A stretch of 22,565 bases of DNA from positions 1 to 22,565 of the forward strand of contig JASHQP010000801.1 of assembly GCA_030039095.1 (NCBI GenBank). Reading direction: 5' to 3'. A model generated the notes under the pieces. The model was not told the origin of the DNA. It made no database searches and was given only the letters and a program-made list of their open reading frames with translations. This document shows positions 1 to 6,540 of the stretch, piece after piece. Positions within the stretch are counted from its first letter, which is position 1. Every line of letters starts with the position of its first letter. The translations under genes and the position numbers were made by a program. The stretch is from Streptosporangiaceae bacterium (lineage in GTDB: Bacteria > Actinomycetota > Actinomycetes > Streptosporangiales > Streptosporangiaceae).

Positions 1-1101
1 CGGCCCGTGCGCCCGGCCCCCGCATCGGGGCCAGAACGCAGGCGCTTCCTGCGTGTCGGCGCGGCGGCCGCGGGAACGGCGGTCGTGGCCGGCCTGGGCG
101 GGCGCCTGCTGTCCGAGCGCTCCAGCGTCTCGCAGGCGCAGGCGTCGCTGCGGCTGCCGAAGCTCGCCCATCCCGCTCCCCCGCTGCCCGCCGGGAGCAA
201 CCTGCGGATACCGGGCCTGAGCTCGTTCATCACGCCCAACTCCTCGTTCTACCGGGTCGACACCGCGATCGTGCTGCCCGAGGTGCCGCCGTCGAACTGG
301 CATCTGCGCATCCACGGCATGGTCGCCCGGGAGATCACTGTCGGCTTCGACGAGCTGATCCGGCGTCCTCTCTCCGCCGACTACATCACGCTGACCTGCG
401 TCTCCAACCTGGTCGGCGGACCGTACGTGGGCAACGCGGAGTGGATCGGCGCGAGCCTGGCGAGCCTGCTTCGGGAGGCCGGCATCCGGTCCGGCGCGCA
501 GCAGCTGCTGTGCACGTCGGTCGACGGATTCACCTCCGGCACCCCGGTCCAGACCGTAATGGACGGCCGGGACGCGATGCTCGCGGTCGCGATGAACGGC
601 ACCGCGCTCCCGGTGGAGCACGGGTTCCCGGTGCGCATGGTGGTCCCGGGGCTGTACGGCTACGTCTCCGCGTGCAAGTGGATCACCGACATCAACGTGA
701 CGACGTGGTCGGATCTGGCGTACTGGGCGGAGCCGGGCCAGGGCTGGGCTCAGCAGGCGCCGATCAAGACGGAGTCGCGCATCGACGTGCCGTCCGGTTC
801 CTCGGTGCTGAAGCCCGGCCGGACGCCGGTCGCCGGGGTCGCGTGGGCGCAGCACAAGGGCATCGCCGCCGTGGAGGTACGGGTCGACGGCGGCCCATGG
901 CAGGAGGCGCGGCTTTCCGCCGTCCCGGACATCGACTGCTGGCGGCAGTGGGTGTGGGAGTGGGACGCGACGGCCGGCAGGCACGTGATCACGGCGCGGG
1001 CCACGGACGCCACCGGGTACACGCAGACGTCTGTGCAGGAGCCTCCGCCGCCGAACGGCGCGAGCGGCTACCCGAGCGTCTCGGTCACCGTCAGCGGCTG
1101 A
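1..1101 (+). CDS. Molybdopterin-dependent oxidoreductase, sulfite oxidase fold (5' end outside window)
   Basis: The frame is open from base 1, so the true start is probably upstream. A GTG at 7 is the first possible internal start. Near the beginning is an RRRFL stretch followed by a hydrophobic segment. This could be a Tat signal, but in related actinobacterial proteins the same stretch follows several membrane helices, which favours a truncated membrane-anchored enzyme. The Moco domain is clear. TLTCVSN, about residue 131 counting from base 7, carries the Cys expected to bind molybdenum. It is followed by GGPYVGNAEW and by PVEHGFPVRMVVPGLYGY. The C-terminal part, from about APIKTESRID to WEWDAT, matches the Mo-co dimerisation beta-sandwich. 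The physiological substrate is unknown; the protein likely acts outside the membrane or on its outer face. It converges on the next gene with a 14-nt gap. Confidence 0.9.
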   Translation, partial: RPVRPAPASGPERRRFLRVGAAAAGTAVVAGLGGRLLSERSSVSQAQASLRLPKLAHPAPPLPAGSNLRIPGLSSFITPNSSFYRVDTAIVLPEVPPSNWHLRIHGMVAREITVGFDELIRRPLSADYITLTCVSNLVGGPYVGNAEWIGASLASLLREAGIRSGAQQLLCTSVDGFTSGTPVQTVMDGRDAMLAVAMNGTALPVEHGFPVRMVVPGLYGYVSACKWITDINVTTWSDLAYWAEPGQGWAQQAPIKTESRIDVPSGSSVLKPGRTPVAGVAWAQHKGIAAVEVRVDGGPWQEARLSAVPDIDCWRQWVWEWDATAGRHVITARATDATGYTQTSVQEPPPPNGASGYPSVSVTVSG

Positions 1102-1115
1102 CGGCCCAGCGCAGC

Positions 1116-1862
1116 TCAGAGCAGCTGGTCGCGCACGCCGCCGTACATGTAGGCCCCGAGCCAGCGCCCCATCTCGTCGAAGAACTGGCGCCGCCCGGCG
1201 TTCCCGCCCGGCACCTGCCCGGCGTCGCCGTCCGGGCCCTCCCCATCGCCCTGGCCGTCCAGCCCCGAATCCAGGCGCAGCCAGGTGACGTGCGGGCCGA
1301 GCCTGACCGCGCCGGGGTCCTTGGCGCGCCGCGGCAGGAGCCGGCCGCCGGGGCGGCCGCCCGCGGGACTGAGCACCAGCACCGGGCAGCCGATGTCCAG
1401 GCCCCGCCGCAGCCGCCGCCCGAACACCGGGCTGGACAGGATCAGCGCGTCCGGCCCCCCGGCCTCACGCCGTGCGTCGCACCACTGGGCGGCGGTGGCG
1501 GCGTCGGCGGCGTCGGCGGTCAGGATGATCATGTCGTGCCCCTCGGCCTCCCGCAGGAACCGGCAGGCGGCGTCGAGGCGCGTGAACCGCGTGACCTGGC
1601 TCCGGTCCGCGCGGTGCCCCTCCTGCGGGCGCAGGTCGGCCACGTAGAAGTGAAACCCCCGCTCGGTGTACCAGCCGGCCAGGTCCTCCGGAACGAACGT
1701 ATCCGGGCGGCAGTGCAGGTAGAGCACGGAGCGCCTGCTCGGCAGCGCCGACCGGCGGTGCAGCATGGCTCCGGTTCCCTCGGTGGGCTCACCAGACGCG
1801 AGCGGGACAGGCACTGCCTCGTAGCCATCGGCAGCACTGCCACGCTCCGTGATGAGGCCCAT
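1116..1862 (-). CDS. Alpha/beta hydrolase-fold protein with apparently lost catalytic residues
   Basis: The 248-residue protein resembles an actinobacterial alpha/beta hydrolase group. It has a strand plus oxyanion-type turn (SVLYLHCRPDTF, about 45-56; family members usually read YxHGxxDxF), then HFYVADLR (71-78). The segment where the G-H-S-x-G-G nucleophile elbow should lie reads ILTADAADAATAAQW (113-127), with no serine. The strand DALILSSPVF follows (138-147). The region that should hold the catalytic His (about 195-210) is DSGLDGQGDG and has none. It may therefore be a non-catalytic member, or use Asp117 as nucleophile. I chose the ATG at 1862 because GGGGGA (1867-1872) sits 4 nt upstream; an ATG at 1895 is also in frame. 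It is divergent from the CYTH gene. Confidence 0.7.
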   Translation of the reverse strand: MGLITERGSAADGYEAVPVPLASGEPTEGTGAMLHRRSALPSRRSVLYLHCRPDTFVPEDLAGWYTERGFHFYVADLRPQEGHRADRSQVTRFTRLDAACRFLREAEGHDMIILTADAADAATAAQWCDARREAGGPDALILSSPVFGRRLRRGLDIGCPVLVLSPAGGRPGGRLLPRRAKDPGAVRLGPHVTWLRLDSGLDGQGDGEGPDGDAGQVPGGNAGRRQFFDEMGRWLGAYMYGGVRDQLL

Positions 1863-1866
1863 CCTG

Positions 1867-1872
1867 TCCCCC
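1867..1872 (-). promoter_or_regulatory. Ribosome binding site for the hydrolase-fold gene
   Basis: GGGGGA on the minus strand lies 4 nt before the ATG at 1862. It decides between that start and the in-frame ATG at 1895, which has no comparable signal. Confidence 0.5.
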
Positions 1873-1982
1873 GTCGCCGATGTCCGCCCGAGCACGGAAC
1901 GTCAACGGCAAGTGTCGCACCGTGATTGGCCGGACGCGAGCGAACACGCGGGCGGCAGGCCCGCGCCGGGCGCCCGATGCCG

Positions 1983-1988
1983 TAGCCT
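1983..1988 (+). promoter_or_regulatory. Putative -10 hexamer (TAGCCT) of a leaderless CYTH transcript
   Basis: TAGCCT fits the actinobacterial TANNNT -10 consensus. It ends 7 nt before the ATG at 1996, and no Shine-Dalgarno sequence lies between. Transcription would then begin at or next to the start codon. No clear -35 was seen. Confidence 0.45.
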
Positions 1989-1995
1989 CTCTTGG

Positions 1996-2625
1996 ATGGG
2001 CGGCAGGCTGACCGAGCACCTCGAGACCGAGCTGAAGCTCGACGTTGATCCCGGCTTCGTGATACCCGAGCTTGGCGGCCTGGTCCACGGCCAGACGGTG
2101 AGCGAGCCAGAGGTCAGGCACCTGGTCGCGAACTACTTCGACACCAGCGATCTTCGCCTGGCGGCGGCGCCGATAACGCTGCGGCGCCGTACCGGCGGCC
2201 CCGACGAGGGCTGGCACCTGAAGCTTCCCGTCGGTGCGGGCACCCGGCGGGAGCTGCAGGCCCCGCTCGGGGATGATCCGGCGGCCGTCCCGCCGCAGCT
2301 CGCCTCGCTGGTCGACACCTGGGTCGGTGGACGTCCGCTGCAGGTCGTGGCCGTGCTGGAGACCCGCCGCACGGTCCGGAACCTGGTCGCCGCCGACGGC
2401 ACGGTCCTCGCCGAGGTCGCCGACGACCTCGTGACCGGCCGGCTCCCGAGTGCCGGTCAGACCCCGGCCGAGCCGGTCACCTGGCGCGAGATCGAGGTCG
2501 AGCTGGTCTCCGGCGGGCCGGAGATCCTCGCCGCGGCGCGTTCCCGGCTGACCGGCGCCGGGGCACGGCCGTCAAGCTCCGCGTCCAAGCTCGGCCGGCT
2601 GCTGGGAACGTCGCCGTCGAAGTGA
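1996..2625 (+). CDS. CYTH domain protein (triphosphate tunnel metalloenzyme)
   Basis: This 209-residue cytosolic protein carries the ExExK signature of the CYTH/TTM superfamily near its N-terminus (ETELKLD, Glu10, Glu12, Lys14). Further tunnel-type charged residues follow: ITLRRRTG (60-67), WHLKLP (73-78), VLETRRTVRN (120-129), EVADD (140-144), the alternating acidic strand REIEVEL (164-170) and a late SASKLGRLL (195-203). These proteins hydrolyse a triphosphate (inorganic triphosphate, thiamine triphosphate or similar) with a divalent metal. No CHAD domain is fused, unlike many bacterial CYTH proteins, so the substrate cannot be named. The frame stays open further upstream, but the ATG at 1996 fits the domain start and the promoter-like hexamer. 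It converges on the response regulator with a 30-nt gap. Confidence 0.85.
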   Translation: MGGRLTEHLETELKLDVDPGFVIPELGGLVHGQTVSEPEVRHLVANYFDTSDLRLAAAPITLRRRTGGPDEGWHLKLPVGAGTRRELQAPLGDDPAAVPPQLASLVDTWVGGRPLQVVAVLETRRTVRNLVAADGTVLAEVADDLVTGRLPSAGQTPAEPVTWREIEVELVSGGPEILAAARSRLTGAGARPSSSASKLGRLLGTSPSK

Positions 2626-2655
2626 TCGGGTCGCCGGATCCCGGGGGCCGGGGCG

Positions 2656-3309
2656 TCAGGACGTCGAGTTGAGGTAGGCGAGAACCGCGAGCACCCGCCG
2701 GTGATCGTCGTCGGATGGCGGCAGGTCCAGCTTGGCGAAGATGCGGGCGATGTACTTGCTCACGGCCTTCGTCGTGATCACGAGGCTGCGGGCGATGGCG
2801 ACGTTCGTCCGGCCCTCCGCCATCAGCGCGAGCACCTCACGTTCCCGGGGCGTCAGCCCGGCCAGCGGCGAGGCCCGGGATCGCCGAGCAAGGATCTGGG
2901 AGATCACCTCGGGATCCATGGCCGTGCCGCCGCCTGCCACCCGCTGCACCGCGTCCACGAACTGGCGTACGTCGCCGACCCGGTCCTTGAGCAGGTAGCC
3001 GACGCCGCCGGCGCCGTCGGAGAGCAGCTCGCGCGCGTAGAGCTGCTCGACGTACTGCGACAGGATCAGGACCGGGAAGCCGGGACGGCGCCGGCGGGCG
3101 TCGATGGCGGCGCGCAGGCCCTCGTCGGTGAACGTCGGAGGCAGCCGGACGTCCACCACGGCGACGTCGGGCCGGTGCGCGTCGACGGCCTCGAGGAACG
3201 CGGGCCCGCTGTCGACGGCGGCCGCGACCTCCAGGCCGTTGGTGCTGAGCAGCCGGATCAGGCCGTCGCGCAGCAGCAGCAGATCCTCGACCACGACGAC
3301 GGATGTCAC
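2656..3309 (-). CDS. NarL/LuxR-type response regulator (two-component system 1)
   Basis: The 217-residue protein has an N-terminal receiver domain with an acidic pair after the first strand (VVVVEDLLLLRDG), the phospho-acceptor Asp53 (VVDVRLPPT) and the conserved Lys108 (YLLKDR). The C-terminal LuxR helix-turn-helix runs from about 151 (LTPREREVLALMAEGRTN) to 195. The GTG start at 3309 overlaps the stop of the sensor kinase gene in GTGA. No Shine-Dalgarno precedes it, so translation is probably coupled to the kinase. It likely acts as a DNA-binding transcription factor when phosphorylated by the kinase. The target genes are not evident; the DNA just upstream of the kinase and the PhzF gene are candidates. 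Confidence 0.92.
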   Translation of the reverse strand: MTSVVVVEDLLLLRDGLIRLLSTNGLEVAAAVDSGPAFLEAVDAHRPDVAVVDVRLPPTFTDEGLRAAIDARRRRPGFPVLILSQYVEQLYARELLSDGAGGVGYLLKDRVGDVRQFVDAVQRVAGGGTAMDPEVISQILARRSRASPLAGLTPREREVLALMAEGRTNVAIARSLVITTKAVSKYIARIFAKLDLPPSDDDHRRVLAVLAYLNSTS

Positions 3310-4565
3310 GGGTGGAAGGGCAGCTCGGCGAACAGCTCGGTGGGGCCACCCGCCGGGCTGCTCAGCGTGAACGTGCCGTCGAAGGCGGCCAGCCGCTGCT
3401 GCATGCCGCGCAGGCCGCTGCCGCGGGCCGGGTCGGCGCCGCCGCGCCCGTCGTCGTGCACGATCAGCCGCAGCCTGCCCTGCTCCTCCCAGAGCCTGAC
3501 GAACGCCCAGGTCGCCTCCGAGTGCCGGGCGATGTTGGCCATCGCCTCGGCGATCATGAAGTACAGCGCCGACTCGAGCGGCGCGGGCAGCCGCTCGTCC
3601 AGCACCACGTCCACCTCCACCGGCACGGCGCTGGCCAGCGCGAGCGCCTCGACCGCGCCGGCCAGGCCGCGTTCGGTCAGCACCGGCGGCTGGATGCCGC
3701 GCACCAGATGGCGCAGCTCGTTCAGGGCCACCCGGGCCGAGGCGCGGGCCTCGACGACGAGCTGGCGGGCCGCTGCGGGGTCTCGGTCGAACTCGTCCTC
3801 GGCCATGCCGAGGCTCATGGTCAGCGACACCAGCCGGGCCTGGGCTCCGTCGTGCAGGTCCCGCTCGATGCGCCGCAGCTCAGCGGCCCTGGCGTCGACG
3901 GTATCGTCCCTGGTCTCGGCCAGGTGCGCCACCTGCACCCGCAGGACGGCGGCCTCGTCGGCCGCCAGCGACTGTGCGGACAGTGCGGCCAGGGCCTTCG
4001 CCACCGGACGGCACCCCGCCCAGCCGACGGCGGTGAAGAACGCGCCGAGCGGCAGCAGATCGAGGACCTTCCCGTCCCCTGCCCCGCGCAGGAAGTCGAC
4101 GGGGACGACGGCCATGAAGATCGGCCCCACCACGGCCGCCGCGAGGAACGCCAGCCCTACTCCACCGGCCACGACCTGCACGAGCAGCCAGCCCAGGTCA
4201 CGCCAGGTTCCGACGTCGGACAGCAGCGTGCGTACCCGGGACGTCAGCGGGCCGCGAAGCGGCCGGTAGGCCTCGGCCACGCCGGTGCCGGTGACCCAGC
4301 GCACCCGGCGCCGCTCGGCCCGGGCCAGCGGCCGGACCAGCCCGGTCATGACGGCGAGGAACGGCGCGCCGAGGTCGCCCAGCGGGCTGAGCACCAGCGT
4401 GGTGAGCCCCAGGACCAGCAGCGGGATGGCGGCGAGGGAGATGAGGCCCCCGGCGAGCAGTGCCGCGCCGGACCGGGTCGCCTCCCGGGCGTACCGCGAT
4501 GCGCCCTCGCGGCGCCGCCCGGCCGGCGGGCGGTCACTCGGCGGGTGGATCGGCGCGGTACGCAT
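3306..4565 (-). CDS. Sensor histidine kinase, HisKA_3 type (two-component system 1)
   Basis: The protein has 419 residues. The N-terminal half holds hydrophobic helices (about 34-60, 62-76, 122-156, 169-184) in a putative sensor domain, resembling the membrane 'sensor' region common in actinobacterial kinases. The dimerisation/phospho-acceptor box RRIERDLHDGAQARL places the phosphorylated His at 238. The HATPase domain shows the N box AMANIARHSE (Asn344), DDGRGGAD (371-378) and GSGLRGMQQRL (382-392). It is membrane-bound and should autophosphorylate and pass phosphate to the regulator encoded 4 nt inside its 3' end. The ATG at 4565 fits the length of the first cytoplasmic segment. The ligand or stress sensed is not apparent. 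Confidence 0.92.
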   Translation of the reverse strand: MRTAPIHPPSDRPPAGRRREGASRYAREATRSGAALLAGGLISLAAIPLLVLGLTTLVLSPLGDLGAPFLAVMTGLVRPLARAERRRVRWVTGTGVAEAYRPLRGPLTSRVRTLLSDVGTWRDLGWLLVQVVAGGVGLAFLAAAVVGPIFMAVVPVDFLRGAGDGKVLDLLPLGAFFTAVGWAGCRPVAKALAALSAQSLAADEAAVLRVQVAHLAETRDDTVDARAAELRRIERDLHDGAQARLVSLTMSLGMAEDEFDRDPAAARQLVVEARASARVALNELRHLVRGIQPPVLTERGLAGAVEALALASAVPVEVDVVLDERLPAPLESALYFMIAEAMANIARHSEATWAFVRLWEEQGRLRLIVHDDGRGGADPARGSGLRGMQQRLAAFDGTFTLSSPAGGPTELFAELPFHP

Positions 4566-4709
4566 GCTCAGGGCCTCGGCTCGTCTTCTAGCTGCCAGGA
4601 TGCCTGACCAAGGTACGGCTGGCCAGCGCGTCTGGGCTATGGAGCTGGCACCCCAATGCCGGCGGGGGGCGCGGTCCTGCCTGCAGCCCGGGCCGAGGCG
4701 GAACTATGG

Positions 4710-4715
4710 CACACT
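4710..4715 (+). promoter_or_regulatory. Putative -10 hexamer upstream of the PhzF-like gene
   Basis: CACACT fits NANNNT and ends 7 nt before the GTG at 4723. TATGGC at 4705-4710 is a less well-spaced alternative. No Shine-Dalgarno lies between, so a leaderless or near-leaderless transcript is plausible. Confidence 0.3.
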
Positions 4716-4722
4716 CACGTGC

Positions 4723-5559
4723 GTGCAGCGCGCCTTCCAGCAAGTCGATGTGTTCACCGCCACGCCCTACCTCGGCAACCCCGTCGCCGTCGTGCTCGAC
4801 GCGGACGGCCTGTCCGACGCGGACATGCAGCGATTCGCGCGCTGGACCAACCTGTCCGAGACCACGTTCGTGCTGCCGCCCCCGGACCGCGGCGCGGACT
4901 GCGACTACAGCGTGCGCATCTTCACTCCCTCGCTCGAGCTGCCGTTCGCCGGTCACCCGACGCTGGGTACCTGCCACGCCTGGCTCTCGGCGGGCGGCGT
5001 TCCGCGCCACGACGGGGAGATCGTGCAGCAGTGCGGCGCGGGACTCGTCCGGGTGCGGCAGGCCGTCGGCGGCCTCGCGTTCGCGGCGCCGCCGCTGCTG
5101 CGGTCCGGCCCGCCGAGCGAGGCGCTGGTGCAGCACCTCGCCGCCGTGCTGGGAATCGACAGGGCCGAGATCGTCGACGCCGAGTGGGCCGACAACGGGC
5201 CGGGCTGGGTGGCCGTGCTGCTCGGCAGCGCCGATGCGGTGCTCGCGCTTCGGCCCGGCATCACCGACATCGACCTGGGCGTGGTCGGCCCGTACCCGCC
5301 GGGCTCGCCGCGGGCGTTCGAGGTTCGGGCGTTCTTCCCGGCGGACGGCGGCACCGGCGAGGACCCGGTGACCGGGAGCCTGAACGCGTCGCTGGCCGAA
5401 TGGCTGCTGCGGACCGGCCGGGCCACCGCGCCGTACGTGGCCAGCCAGGGCACGGTGCTGCGGCGCGAGGGCCGGGTGCACGTCTCCCAGGACCCCGACG
5501 GCACGATCTGGGTTGGCGGGGGCACGGTCACGTGCGTGACCGGCCACGTCGAGTTCTAG
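4723..5559 (+). CDS. PhzF-family isomerase
   Basis: The protein has 278 residues, the usual PhzF-family length. Hallmarks are the N-terminal [17 protein letters not shown] (8-24), the catalytic-type Glu46 in [24 protein letters not shown] (73-88) and the C-terminal repeat equivalent [19 protein letters not shown] (209-227). These residues mark the diaminopimelate-epimerase-like fold, in which the acidic residue moves a proton. Relatives catalyse isomerisation steps, including one in phenazine synthesis. No other phenazine genes are present here, so a phenazine role is unlikely and the substrate is unknown. The GTG at 4723 gives the normal family N-terminus; the frame extends further 5' but that part has no family features. 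It is divergent from the kinase of system 1. Confidence 0.9.
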   Translation: MQRAFQQVDVFTATPYLGNPVAVVLDADGLSDADMQRFARWTNLSETTFVLPPPDRGADCDYSVRIFTPSLELPFAGHPTLGTCHAWLSAGGVPRHDGEIVQQCGAGLVRVRQAVGGLAFAAPPLLRSGPPSEALVQHLAAVLGIDRAEIVDAEWADNGPGWVAVLLGSADAVLALRPGITDIDLGVVGPYPPGSPRAFEVRAFFPADGGTGEDPVTGSLNASLAEWLLRTGRATAPYVASQGTVLRREGRVHVSQDPDGTIWVGGGTVTCVTGHVEF

Positions 5560-5599
5560 CGATCACGAAGATCAGTGGCCGGCCGCGCCGCGGCGCTGG

Positions 5600-5605
5600 C
5601 AGCCT
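5600..5605 (+). promoter_or_regulatory. Putative -10 hexamer before the AlaRS-like remnant
   Basis: CAGCCT fits NANNNT and ends 6 nt before the ATG at 5612, the same arrangement seen before several intact genes here. The remnant may still be transcribed. Evidence is weak for this single site. Confidence 0.25.
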
Positions 5606-5611
5606 GTCCGC

Positions 5612-5842
5612 ATGAAGCGCCGGCTGGGCAGCGACGAGATCCGTGATACCTTTCTGCGATTTTTCAGCGAGAGGCAGCACGCACGGATCGAGGCCGCCTC
5701 GCTGGTTCCGGCCAACGACCCCACGCTGCTGTTCGCAGCCGGCCTCGACGCGATCGTCGTGCTGCTGCTGCCCGCCACCGACCTGCCCGGCACCGAGGCC
5801 CGGGGCTGGGAAGCGCTCGGCGTTGGCCCGGAGCCTCCATGA
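5612..5842 (+). pseudogene. Remnant of an alanyl-tRNA synthetase N-terminus (76 codons)
   Basis: The first 41 or so codons read like the start of alanyl-tRNA synthetase: [20 protein letters not shown], then [13 protein letters not shown], followed by AAGLD where AlaRS has a xxAGM turn. After that the similarity disappears: the next 30 residues (a hydrophobic AIVVLLL stretch, then [16 protein letters not shown]) have no AlaRS features, and the frame stops at 5842. Full AlaRS is near 900 residues, so this is at most 5 percent of the gene and lacks the aminoacylation motifs that follow. It is most likely debris of a duplicated or transferred alaS; a recruited small protein is less likely. The stop codon directly abuts the inverted repeat at 5843. 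Confidence 0.6.
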
Positions 5843-5890
5843 GATCTTGGTCAAAACACGCTGCTACAACGACGCCTTTTGACCAAGATC
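5843..5890. repeat. Perfect 14-bp inverted repeat with 20-nt spacer
   Basis: The left arm GATCTTGGTCAAAA (5843-5856) is exactly complementary to the right arm TTTTGACCAAGATC (5877-5890). The spacer is 20 nt. The arms are strikingly AT-rich for this DNA and begin and end in GATC. The runs of A and T face the loop, so this is not a classic terminator with a trailing T tract. It could be a small palindromic repeat or the ends of a tiny mobile element. No target duplication flanks it. Confidence 0.8.
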
Positions 5891-5935
5891 GCTCAATCGG
5901 CCCGGCTACGCGCGCTACGAGTGCCGCTGAGCGTG

Positions 5936-6472
5936 CTACGGGTTCTGGGGGAGGTCGGCGGGGCGCAGGCGGTACTGCTGGAGGCGGAGGTCGTGGTATT
6001 TCTCCGTCTCGCCGACCCACTGCATCCCGATGCGGCGCACCGTGGCCACGGCCCGTGTGTTCGCGGGCCGCACGAGCGCGATGACCTGCTCGATCCCCTG
6101 ATCGAACGCCCAGCGGGCCAGCGCCACGCCGGTCTCGGTCGCGTAGCCGCGACCCCAGGCGTCCGGGCGGAACTGCCAGCCGACCTCGAACTCGCCGTCG
6201 GGGGGCAGCGGCAGCAGCGTCGCCCCGCCGATCAGCCGCCCGTCCTCGCCGAGCAACACGGCCCAGCGGCCGGCGGGCGTGAACATGCGCGCGTCCTCGG
6301 CCGCCCACTGCTGCAGCAACAGCCGCATGGCCGCCTCGTCCGGGACCTGGTGCATCGCCGGGGCCAGCCACCGGGAGACCTCGGCATCGCCGTACGCGCC
6401 AAGCGCCGCGGCGGCGTCGTCGGCCTGCCACGTCCTGAGCACGAGCCGCTCGGTGATCAGTTGCTGGGCCAC
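5936..6472 (-). CDS. GNAT-family N-acetyltransferase, RimJ/RimL-like
   Basis: The protein has 178 residues. It opens with the RimJ/RimL-type LITERLVLRTWQADD (5-19) and has the acetyl-CoA motif region VGWQFRPDAWGRGYATE (97-113), where the W-G-R-G-Y-A turn binds the pyrophosphate of acetyl-CoA. The family's ANTRAVATVRRIGM follows (137-150), with a C-terminal EKYHDLRLQQYRL strand. It should transfer an acetyl group from acetyl-CoA to a primary amine: a protein N-terminus, an antibiotic or a small amine. The GTG start at 6472 is preceded by AAGGTGAG (6476-6483), 3 nt away. It is divergent from the permease, which could place both under common control, although no operator is obvious. Confidence 0.9.
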   Translation of the reverse strand: MAQQLITERLVLRTWQADDAAAALGAYGDAEVSRWLAPAMHQVPDEAAMRLLLQQWAAEDARMFTPAGRWAVLLGEDGRLIGGATLLPLPPDGEFEVGWQFRPDAWGRGYATETGVALARWAFDQGIEQVIALVRPANTRAVATVRRIGMQWVGETEKYHDLRLQQYRLRPADLPQNP

Positions 6473-6540
6473 GGGCTCACCTTAACCCGGCCCGCGGCCC
6501 GCCGACCTGCCGGATGCCGGGCTGTGGTGGGATCACATCC

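Noticed and set aside
441..1925. Long open frame on the plus strand across the oxidoreductase and hydrolase-fold genes
   Set aside because: Arg/Gly/Pro/His-rich translation without domains, typical of out-of-frame reading in GC-rich DNA. It overlaps two well-supported genes.
2701..4607. Open frames antisense to two-component system 1
   Set aside because: Low-complexity translations rich in Ser, Arg and Ala. The minus strand carries clear receiver, HTH, His-kinase and ATPase motifs.
4723..5559. Phenazine biosynthesis cluster, suggested by the PhzF-like gene
   Set aside because: No PhzA/B, C, D, E or G homologue is present. PhzF-like isomerases are widespread outside phenazine pathways.
5843..5890. 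Inverted repeat as a standard factor-independent terminator
   Set aside because: The stem is AT-rich with its T and A runs inside the arms facing the loop, and no T tract follows on either strand. Kept as a repeat instead.
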